Origin: Alphaproteobacteria bacterium | GTDB lineage: Bacteria; Pseudomonadota; Alphaproteobacteria; Sphingomonadales; Emcibacteraceae | DNA length: 62,844 nucleotides | NCBI GenBank assembly: GCA_020446675.1 | Contig: JAGREE010000070.1 | Coordinates: 20,376 to 83,219 of the forward strand | Reading direction: 5' to 3' | Part shown: one piece after another, positions 7,731-14,490 of the stretch | Numbering within the stretch: the stretch's first letter is position 1 | Layout: each line of letters opens with the position of its first letter | Made by a program: the position numbers and the translations under genes | The notes under the pieces: model-generated | The model's input: only the letters and a program-made list of their open reading frames with translations | Databases searched by the model: none | What the model was told of the DNA's origin: nothing

Positions 7731-8969
7731 TTACAGTTTTTCAGGTAACAAAACTGTCACTTTTGTATAGTGACCGACTTCGCTTTCTATTGAAAGTTTT
7801 CCTTCGTGGCGCTGAATAATATGTTTAACAATGGCCAGTCCAAGACCGGTACCCCCGAGACTTCGTGAGCGAGCAGTATCAACCCTGTAAAAGCGCTCTG
7901 TCAATCTTTCAATATGTTCCGGGGCAATACCAGCCCCAAGGTTCATTACCGTGATTTTGACATATTTCTTTGTGGTTTTGCTGTCTTCATATTTTTCCAT
8001 ATTGACGGAAATTTCAGAATGTTCAGCACCATATTTGATAGCATTATCAATCAGGTTCTGAAAAACCTGGGTAAGCTGATCGCGGTCGCCAATGATTTTT
8101 CCTTCCAGATCTTTGGTTATAAAACGCGTTGTCATATCCCGTTTTTCAAGTCGGAATTTCAGGGTTTCAATAACACTTTCAATTATTTTTTTAAGAGCAA
8201 CATTTTCACTGGGCGGAATGTGGGCATCCCGTTCAATATGGCTTAGTGACAAAAGATCCTCGATGAGGCGGGTCATGCGGTTGGCTTCATCCTGCATGAT
8301 TTTTAAAAATCGCATCATTGCCTTCTGGTCATCTTTGGCGGGCCCCTGCAGGGTTTCAACAAAGCCGAGGATGGAGGCAAGGGGCGTGCGAAGCTCATGG
8401 CTTACGTTGGCGACGAAATCGACACGCATTCTTTCTGCTTCTCGGATGCTGGTGATGTCATAAATGGTCAGAAGAATGGTCCTGTCTTCCGGAAAACCCT
8501 GATTTGATTTGTCATGAACATGAATTCTAAGCAGATAATTTCTTATTCGTGGGTTGCTCGTGCTATATTCAACCGTATCTGATTTTCCTGTTTTGATGGC
8601 TTTATTAATCGCGGCCAGTGCATCTGTATCCATTAGAAAATCAGCAATACGGTGATTGATCAGATCACTGCCAAACATTTCTGTTGCGGATTTGTTGGCC
8701 ATGAAAATGGTGGCATTATCATTTAGAAAAACAAGTGGGTCAGTCAAATTTTCCATAATATTCAGAAAAAGCAGTGATTGTTCATTCTGATTTAACGCAG
8801 CCATGTTGAAGCTTGGTCCCTGATTGCGGAAATTCATGTAAATTGCGAATGCGGCACCAACAACAATGAAAATGGCATCAAGCGCTGAAATATGCTGCTC
8901 ATAAACCAGAAATGCCAGAAACAGCAGAAGCGGAGTCAAAAAAATGGTGTTTTTGATGAATTTCGACAT
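7731..8969 (-). CDS. phoR: phosphate regulon sensor histidine kinase PhoR
   Basis: 412-residue membrane sensor kinase, the partner of PhoB. Two hydrophobic segments lie at the N-terminus (about 8-24 and 28-46), followed by a PAS domain (about 68-175), a HisKA dimerisation domain with phospho-accepting His191 in VSHELRTPLASILGF, and an HATPase domain with N box (NLIDNAIKYG) and G boxes (GAGI, GGTGLGLAIVKHI). The architecture and the adjacent phoB identify it as PhoR. The order phoR then phoB is the reverse of the enterobacterial order. A promoter would lie in the roughly 290 bases upstream that it shares divergently with the 9267 gene. Confidence 0.92.
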   Translation of the reverse strand: MSKFIKNTIFLTPLLLFLAFLVYEQHISALDAIFIVVGAAFAIYMNFRNQGPSFNMAALNQNEQSLLFLNIMENLTDPLVFLNDNATIFMANKSATEMFGSDLINHRIADFLMDTDALAAINKAIKTGKSDTVEYSTSNPRIRNYLLRIHVHDKSNQGFPEDRTILLTIYDITSIREAERMRVDFVANVSHELRTPLASILGFVETLQGPAKDDQKAMMRFLKIMQDEANRMTRLIEDLLSLSHIERDAHIPPSENVALKKIIESVIETLKFRLEKRDMTTRFITKDLEGKIIGDRDQLTQVFQNLIDNAIKYGAEHSEISVNMEKYEDSKTTKKYVKITVMNLGAGIAPEHIERLTERFYRVDTARSRSLGGTGLGLAIVKHIIQRHEGKLSIESEVGHYTKVTVLLPEKL

Positions 8970-9071
8970 ATTATTTATTATATTTTAACGTGTAAGTGGT
9001 TTTATATTCAATTAATTATGCTAGCCTATGTTGATAAGATTGTCGATATTGACTTAAAAGTTTCATAATTG

Positions 9072-9090
9072 CTGTCCCATAATGGGATAG
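9072..9090. promoter_or_regulatory. palindromic candidate activator site upstream of sigma-54-like promoter
   Basis: CTGTCCCATAATGGGATAG is an inverted repeat with nine-base arms (one G-T wobble) around a central A. It sits about 80-100 bases upstream of a -24/-12-type promoter, the usual distance for an enhancer-binding protein site. XrtA systems often encode such an activator (PrsR), although none is visible here. Its role is inferred from position and symmetry. Confidence 0.5.
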
Positions 9091-9171
9091 ATGTTAAGAT
9101 GCTTTACAGTATAGGGGCTTGCGGGAAATGAAACATCGGATAAGATGCTGATTATTAAGGTATTTATCTAA

Positions 9172-9189
9172 TTGGCATGATAATTGCTA
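9172..9189 (+). promoter_or_regulatory. sigma-54-type promoter (-24/-12)
   Basis: TTGGCATGATAATTGCTA has the invariant GG and GC separated by ten bases and closely matches the TGGCACG-N4-TTGCA consensus. It lies about 78 bases upstream of the ATG at 9267 and is oriented toward it. Confidence 0.65.
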
Positions 9190-9266
9190 CATTAAAGTAA
9201 AAATATTTTGATATATTTGTTAATAGTAGCTGTCCGTGACAGAAGTTTTGAATTTGGGTGAATAGT

Positions 9267-9809
9267 ATGACCGAAGTTAATAATACCGATAAAAAAAATG
9301 AAGTAACAAGTGGGGCAACTCTTGGCAAACGTTTGCATCGACGCAGCCTTCTAAAAGCAGGGGCCATTGCGGCGCCTGTTGCGCTGACGCTTCATGGTGG
9401 TGTGCCACTTGCCCATGCTGATTCAGCCGGGCTTTGTGTTATCAATCTGATGAATATTGCCAATAATCCGGCCGATAACCGCGCAGCAATGCTGCAGGTT
9501 CCAATTAAAGGTGGACAGGTTGCTGCGCCAAAAAATGGGACACATAAATTTGAACTGCTGCCGGAAGATCTTGCAAATGATTATCCTCCCGGAACACAGC
9601 TTCAGCCATTTGATGCCAGTAATTTAAATCACTGGGAATTTATCAAAGACCCGCTTAATCAGCGTTTTGGTTTCTCTTGTGTTAATTCCATTGAATTTAA
9701 CTACAGAATCAATGGAAATAATGGCTGGGGTAACGGTGATCAGCCGGCACCTGGTGGTTCACTGCCAAATAATAATGCGGAAAACGGCCCGAACGGGAAC
9801 CCGAATTAA
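9267..9809 (+). CDS. Tat-signal secreted protein with Asn/Gly-rich tail, first gene of HPr-rel-A-type cluster
   Basis: 180 residues. A twin-arginine signal is visible: HRRSLLKAG followed by the hydrophobic stretch AIAAPVALTLHGG and an Ala-rich cleavage region (PLAHA), so the folded protein is probably exported by Tat. The mature part has two Cys (in GLCV and FSCV). It ends in a low-complexity tail of about 35 residues rich in Asn, Gly and Pro, including GNNGWGNGDQ and NNNAENGPNGN. GTG at 9258 is in frame, but GGGTGA is better placed for the ATG at 9267. There is no PEP-CTERM sorting signal. I do not recognise a fold. Its position ahead of PqqD-like, kinase and nucleotidyltransferase genes makes it a candidate substrate of them; this is inference. 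Confidence 0.75.
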   Translation: MTEVNNTDKKNEVTSGATLGKRLHRRSLLKAGAIAAPVALTLHGGVPLAHADSAGLCVINLMNIANNPADNRAAMLQVPIKGGQVAAPKNGTHKFELLPEDLANDYPPGTQLQPFDASNLNHWEFIKDPLNQRFGFSCVNSIEFNYRINGNNGWGNGDQPAPGGSLPNNNAENGPNGNPN

Positions 9810-9864
9810 TTGGATTTTCTGCCTGATAGGGTGAGAAAAAACAATAAATAGAATTTTAATGATT

Positions 9865-9902
9865 AAAGCTCATGATCAGGGTATGATTCGTGAGCTTTTT
9901 TC
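9865..9902 (+). terminator. rho-independent terminator/attenuator after the Tat-protein gene
   Basis: AAAGCTCATGATC (9865-9877) pairs with GATTCGTGAGCTTT (9885-9898) around a 7-base loop, allowing one mismatch region, and runs into a T-rich tail (TTTTTTCTTT). It lies between the secreted-protein gene and the PqqD-like gene on the same strand, so partial read-through would give far more of the first product than of the enzymes. Confidence 0.65.
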
Positions 9903-9925
9903 TTTGGGATTTTATAAAAGGGGAT

Positions 9926-10237
9926 TTGACCATTTTACCGTCTACACAGTCATTTGATAGAAAACTGGTCTTTCATGTGCCGGATAATGCCGGTCTGATC
10001 TGGTCGGAATGGGAAGATGCCAGTATTGTTTATGACCCGCGTAGTGGTCATACACAGGTGCTGAATGAATTTGCCCGTGAACTTCTTGCCCTTTATGAGG
10101 ACGGTCCCAAAAGTCTTGATCAACTGCTTGCTGAATTTTCTAAAATTATTGATGCTGAGCCTGACGCGACAACAACACAAAATATTATCGAAACGGTAGC
10201 CGGTTTTGATAACATGGGCCTGATAGAACCGATCTGA
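9926..10237 (+). CDS. PqqD-family peptide-chaperone-like protein (HPr-rel-A system)
   Basis: About 103 residues with a PqqD/RRE-type winged-helix pattern (DASIVYDPRSGHTQVLNEFARELLALYEDGPKSLDQLL). Such domains bind leader segments of peptides or proteins that will be modified. The start is not settled. A GTG at 9890 with AGGG 8 bases upstream would give 115 residues, but it lies inside the terminator stem. The TTG at 9926 follows AAAAGGGGA closely and keeps the gene outside the hairpin. The stop is 16 bases before the kinase ATG, so the two are probably one operon. Haft-type annotation calls these genes HPr-rel-A; their biochemical role is unknown. Confidence 0.75.
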   Translation: MTILPSTQSFDRKLVFHVPDNAGLIWSEWEDASIVYDPRSGHTQVLNEFARELLALYEDGPKSLDQLLAEFSKIIDAEPDATTTQNIIETVAGFDNMGLIEPI

Positions 10238-10253
10238 ATTGAAAAGAAAAATA

Positions 10254-11246
10254 ATGCCGCCGACCAGTCTTTTTCACAAAACTGACACTCTGATAAATTT
10301 TACCGATCAGCAACTAGATGCCCGTCTGGCTTCCCGTGGGGCCCAGCTTGAAATCGGCCCGTTTACCGTCAATGTGGCGCTTAAGTTTAAAAATATCCGT
10401 GATGAATTTATCAGGATTTACCGGGATTATCCCTTTTATGACAATCCGGTGGTTCTGGATAACACGATCAGAATATTCGGCCGCAATTTTTACCGCCAAT
10501 ATATAAAGCCGCAGGCCTTTGTGGATGTGGGCATGAACAGCGATTTTATTCCGCTACCCGCCAGTATGGGAATGGTTAGTCTTGAAATGGGGTTAAACTG
10601 GCAGGTGGCATCTGCCTGTAAACAATATCTGATGTTCCATGCCGGTGTGGTGGCAAGGGACGGTGTCGGGCTTATTATGCCGGCCATGTCGGGAAGCGGC
10701 AAAAGCACGCTGGCGGCCGGGCTTTCTTACCGGGGGTGGCAGCTTCATTCTGATGAATTTGGGCTTCTGGATATGGAAAGCGGGGAACTGGTGCCTTATC
10801 CGCGGGCCGTTTCCCTTAAAAACCAGTCAATTGCGGTGATGAAAGACTGGGTCGGACAGGTCAGTGACAATGCACATGATCATTTTACAAATGAGTATCA
10901 CGGCACACCTAAGGGGACGATCTGTTACCTGCGCCCGCCAAAAGCCTCCATTGAGCAAATGCATAAAAGGACAAAGCCCAATGTGGTGATCCTGCCGATT
11001 TATGATGCCAGCGCAAAGCCGGCAATCCGGCCGATAACCAAAACAATGGCCTTTTTCCGAATGGTGATGTCATCGGCCAATTACGGCGATATCGGTGAGG
11101 ATGCGTTTCGCGCCATTTCGGATATCATCAATGCGTCTGATGTCTGCGAAATCATTTACCCGTCATTGGAAGATGCGGTTTCGCTGGTGGAAGAGTTCGT
11201 CGCCAATAAAGCAGGTGACGGTAAAGCAGGAGGTGATCATGGCTAA
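10254..11246 (+). CDS. HprK-related kinase A
   Basis: 330 residues resembling the C-terminal kinase domain of HPr kinase/phosphorylase. The P-loop is PAMSGSGKSTLAAG (near residue 145), followed by WQLHSDEFGLLD, the HprK-like acidic motif, within a family-typical layout that has a long N-terminal region in place of HprK's own N-terminal domain. No HPr/PTS genes are nearby, so HPr is unlikely to be the substrate. Related kinases in lasso-peptide clusters phosphorylate the precursor's C-terminus. An in-frame TTG at 10239 is an alternative start. The 3' end overlaps the ATG of the nucleotidyltransferase by 8 bases, implying tight coupling. Confidence 0.85.
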   Translation: MPPTSLFHKTDTLINFTDQQLDARLASRGAQLEIGPFTVNVALKFKNIRDEFIRIYRDYPFYDNPVVLDNTIRIFGRNFYRQYIKPQAFVDVGMNSDFIPLPASMGMVSLEMGLNWQVASACKQYLMFHAGVVARDGVGLIMPAMSGSGKSTLAAGLSYRGWQLHSDEFGLLDMESGELVPYPRAVSLKNQSIAVMKDWVGQVSDNAHDHFTNEYHGTPKGTICYLRPPKASIEQMHKRTKPNVVILPIYDASAKPAIRPITKTMAFFRMVMSSANYGDIGEDAFRAISDIINASDVCEIIYPSLEDAVSLVEEFVANKAGDGKAGGDHG

Positions 11247-12321
11247 GGCAATCACCGATAAAAATATTCTGATCCGTGTGCTTAAAAATCCGGAACTGAT
11301 GACGTCACTGGATGCCAGCGAATGGAACGACCTGCTTCGGGAGGCGAGAATATCCAATCTGGCCGGACGATTGGCGGCGGATGCGGAAAGCTTAAAGATG
11401 AATGATCTTCTTCCTGCCAAAGTTCAGAATCTTTTTAAATCATTTACCTATAACAGTCTTTCATCAGCTCGGATGATCCGCTGGGAAATGAACCGGGTCA
11501 TGCGTGCTTTAAAAGGCAGTGATGAAAAAGTCATCCTGCTTAAAGGGGCGGCCTATCTTGATAAAGAACTTAGCTGCACGCGCGGACGGATCAGCGTTGA
11601 TCTTGATATTCTGGTGCCAAAAAAACGAATTGACTGGGTCGAGGAAAAATTCATTGCCGCAGGATGGCAGCATCAGCTTGATAATGATTATGATCAGAAA
11701 TTTTACCGAGAATATGCCCATGAACTGCCACCGATGGTGCATCCGGACAGACGGATCAGCATTGACGTTCATCACAGCATCCTGCCGGTGACCAGCCGGG
11801 TCTCGCCGGATATGTCAAAGCTGATCGGGGACGCAGTCAAAAGCAAAAGCGGATTTTATACTTTTTCCGATGTGGATATTATCCTGCATAGTGTTGTTCA
11901 CCAGTTCCAGGACGGGGAAGTGCGCTCAAGTCTTAGAAACCTGCTGGAACAGCATGATATGCTGAATGAATTTGGCAAAAATGCTGATTTCTGGGAAAAA
12001 CTGGTGCCACGGGCCGTGGAGCTTGGCCTGACACGGGCATTATATTATGCGCTGAGATATACGCATATGATCATGGGAACTGAAATCCCGGACCATGTTC
12101 TGGCGGATATCAGGCCTTTTGGTCCGAATTTGATTGTTCGTGGCATTATGGACTGGATGGTGCCGGGGGTTATTTCACCGTCATTTGGCGCAACCGGGTT
12201 TGCCCGCTGGGTTGCGGCAAACGGGCTTTATATCCGCTCCCACTGGTTAAGGATGCCGCCACTGCTTCTCACCCGACATCTGACGATCAAATTTTTCCGA
12301 CGCTTCAGCATGAGCGGTTAA
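11239..12321 (+). CDS. nucleotidyltransferase family protein (NTP_transf_5-like), HPr-rel-A system
   Basis: 360 residues. The nucleotidyltransferase motif is visible as LLKGAAYL followed by RISVDLDILV, giving the two carboxylates expected to bind metal. Proteins of this family accompany HprK-like kinases in some lasso-peptide clusters, where they tailor the phosphorylated peptide, and they also occur in HPr-rel-A loci. The start was chosen because AGGAGGTG lies 5-6 bases before the ATG at 11239. The frame extends upstream to 11095 but would run through the kinase gene. It overlaps the convergent gph gene by 17 bases at its 3' end. Confidence 0.82.
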   Translation: MAKAITDKNILIRVLKNPELMTSLDASEWNDLLREARISNLAGRLAADAESLKMNDLLPAKVQNLFKSFTYNSLSSARMIRWEMNRVMRALKGSDEKVILLKGAAYLDKELSCTRGRISVDLDILVPKKRIDWVEEKFIAAGWQHQLDNDYDQKFYREYAHELPPMVHPDRRISIDVHHSILPVTSRVSPDMSKLIGDAVKSKSGFYTFSDVDIILHSVVHQFQDGEVRSSLRNLLEQHDMLNEFGKNADFWEKLVPRAVELGLTRALYYALRYTHMIMGTEIPDHVLADIRPFGPNLIVRGIMDWMVPGVISPSFGATGFARWVAANGLYIRSHWLRMPPLLLTRHLTIKFFRRFSMSG

Positions 12322-12988
12322 AGTCATTTACCGCAGCAAAAAAATCATCAAAATGATCAATGACAATATCCGGGCCCAGCTCGCGGACCGGAATTCTGGT
12401 ATAGCCGAAGGAAACACCGACGGTCAGCATTTTAGCGTCCCGCCCGGCGGCAATATCATTGATGCTGTCGCCAACCATAATGGCGCCATTCGGGTCGGCC
12501 TTCATCAGATCACAGGTGGCAAAAAGATGCCTTGGGTCCGGCTTTTTATATGGAAAACTGTCCCCACAGGTCACAGCCGAGAAAAAATGATCAATACCCA
12601 GTTTTTCAAGAAGATCGCGGGTCAGTACATCGTTTTTATTGGTACAGATCGCCATGGGAATATCCTGGTCTTTTAGCGCGTTAAGCATTTCCACAGCACC
12701 AGGGAATATTGTGGTATAATCGGCAATATGGGCCTGATAATAGTCAAGATACTGATCAAATAAAATATCAACCTCGCTGTCAGATGGCCGGTCACCGCTA
12801 TGGCTGAAGCCTTTGATAATAAGGGCTTTTGCCCCTTCGCCGACCATATTGCGGACGTCTGCCGGGTCAATTTCGGCCCGCCCGTTATTTTTCAGCATGT
12901 GGTTTAAAGTAGCAGCAAGGTCAAGGGCGCTGTCGGCGATGGTGCCATCAAGATCGAAGAGGATGGCGCTCGGTTTATTTTTTAGCAT
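12305..12988 (-). CDS. gph: HAD-family phosphoglycolate phosphatase
   Basis: 227-residue haloacid dehalogenase-like phosphatase, probably hydrolysing 2-phosphoglycolate produced in DNA repair and metabolism. Motif I is FDLDGTIADS with nucleophile Asp12 and Asp14; motif II is CTNKN; the motif III Lys is in KKPDPRHL; motif IV is MVGDSINDIAAGR. A helical cap lies between motifs I and II. It is divergent from glmU with about 140 bases between, an arrangement that allows separate promoters. Other HAD phosphatases with similar motifs cannot be excluded from sequence alone. Confidence 0.85.
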   Translation of the reverse strand: MLKNKPSAILFDLDGTIADSALDLAATLNHMLKNNGRAEIDPADVRNMVGEGAKALIIKGFSHSGDRPSDSEVDILFDQYLDYYQAHIADYTTIFPGAVEMLNALKDQDIPMAICTNKNDVLTRDLLEKLGIDHFFSAVTCGDSFPYKKPDPRHLFATCDLMKADPNGAIMVGDSINDIAAGRDAKMLTVGVSFGYTRIPVRELGPDIVIDHFDDFFAAVNDFNRSC

Positions 12989-13129
12989 TTATTAGGCCGT
13001 TTTTAATATATATTTAAAGCATCTGTAGTAAAAAAGGATTAGTTATTCAGTATTGATTAATCTTATGACATTATGTTGACCCAATTAATAGTCAGAGTAC
13101 AAAAAAAATTACAGGAAATAATAAGAAAC

Positions 13130-14476
13130 ATGGCTAAATCTGAACTTGCTCTCGTTATACTTGCCGCCGGAAAAGGCACGCGGATGAAATCCTCATTGCA
13201 TAAAGTACTGCACCCGCTTGGCGGGCGGCCGATGCTTCATCATCTGCTCTCAAGTGCCGAACCGCTTAATCCGACCCGTAAAGTGATTGTGGTTGGCGCC
13301 GGTAAGGAACAGGTTGAAGCGTCCGTGGGCGCACAGGCCGAAATCGCCGTGCAGGAACCGCAACTCGGGACCGGGCATGCCGTACAAATGACAAGGGATC
13401 AGCTTAACGGGTTTACGGGCGACGTGCTTATTTTATATGGTGATGTGCCATTGCTTTCGACCGAAACCATGCAGAAAATAATCGACACACGGCAAAATAG
13501 CGGGGCGGCCGTGGTCGTGCTTGGCTTTACGCCTAAAGACGCCAAAGCCTATGGCCGTCTGAAACTGGACAAGGATGACCATCTTGACGCCATTATCGAA
13601 TATAAGGACGCAACGGAAGAAGAACGGGCGATTACCCTTTGCAATAGCGGTATAATGGCCTTAAGCGGGGAACATATGTTTACCCTTTTGGACAGCCTTA
13701 AAAATGACAATGCGGCGAAGGAATATTACCTGACCGATGTGGTTGAAATTGCCAATAAAATGGGTCTTGGCTGCGCTGTGGTGGAAGCGGACGAGCAGGA
13801 AGTCATGGGCATTAACAGCCGCGGCGAACTGGCAGAGGCGGAAGCGGTCTTCCAAAATGAACGTCGCCAGTATTTTATGGATGCAGGGGTCAGCCTTAAA
13901 GATCCGACAACCGTTTATTTCAGCTATGATACACTTATCGGGCAGGATGTGACGGTTGAGCCGAATGTGGTGTTCGGCCCGGGTACAAAAATTGCCGATA
14001 ATGTCACCATTAAAGCCTTCAGCCATATTGAAGGGACGATCATCGGAGCAGGGTCAACCGTGGGGCCGTTTGTCCGGCTGCGTCCGGGGGCAGCCCTTGG
14101 CGAAGGGGTCAAAGTCGGCAATTTCGTTGAAATCAAAAAGGCCAGCGTTGAAGACGGGGCAAAAGTCAGCCACTTAAGCTATATCGGTGATGCGCGCATC
14201 GGCAAAAACGCCAATATCGGCGCCGGAACAATCACCTGTAACTATGACGGATATTTTAAATATCACACGGATATCGGAGAAGGGGCCTTTATCGGCTCAA
14301 ACACGGCACTGGTCGCACCGGTCACCATCGGTGACGGGGCCATTGTCGGCGCCGGTAGTGTGATTACCTTCGCGGTTGAGGGTGATGCGCTGGCGATTGC
14401 CCGCGGCAGACAAAAGCAGCTTGGCGGCTGGGCCGCTCGGTTCAGAACAGATAAAAAAGCAAAGAAAATGGTATAA
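13130..14476 (+). CDS. glmU: bifunctional UDP-GlcNAc pyrophosphorylase / GlcN-1-P acetyltransferase GlmU
   Basis: 448 residues. It makes UDP-N-acetylglucosamine for peptidoglycan and lipopolysaccharide in two steps. The N-terminal pyrophosphorylase has LAAGKGTRMKSSLHKVLH (about 11-28) and the GDVPLL motif. The C-terminal half is a left-handed beta-helix of hexapeptide repeats with the acetyltransferase signature NANIGAGTITCNYDG. The frame is open to 13073, but the ATG at 13130 aligns with the usual MAKSELALVILAAG start. It lies 14 bases upstream of glmS, forming a two-gene amino-sugar operon. Confidence 0.96.
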   Translation: MAKSELALVILAAGKGTRMKSSLHKVLHPLGGRPMLHHLLSSAEPLNPTRKVIVVGAGKEQVEASVGAQAEIAVQEPQLGTGHAVQMTRDQLNGFTGDVLILYGDVPLLSTETMQKIIDTRQNSGAAVVVLGFTPKDAKAYGRLKLDKDDHLDAIIEYKDATEEERAITLCNSGIMALSGEHMFTLLDSLKNDNAAKEYYLTDVVEIANKMGLGCAVVEADEQEVMGINSRGELAEAEAVFQNERRQYFMDAGVSLKDPTTVYFSYDTLIGQDVTVEPNVVFGPGTKIADNVTIKAFSHIEGTIIGAGSTVGPFVRLRPGAALGEGVKVGNFVEIKKASVEDGAKVSHLSYIGDARIGKNANIGAGTITCNYDGYFKYHTDIGEGAFIGSNTALVAPVTIGDGAIVGAGSVITFAVEGDALAIARGRQKQLGGWAARFRTDKKAKKMV

Positions 14477-14490
14477 TAGGGTAACTGTCA

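Noticed and set aside
9267..12321. A complete lasso-peptide biosynthesis cluster
   Set aside because: PqqD-like, kinase and nucleotidyltransferase are present, but no asparagine-synthetase-like cyclase, no leader protease and no short precursor were seen.
14477..14490. glmS ribozyme or small-RNA-controlled leader
   Set aside because: Only 14 bases separate glmU and glmS, too short for the ribozyme.
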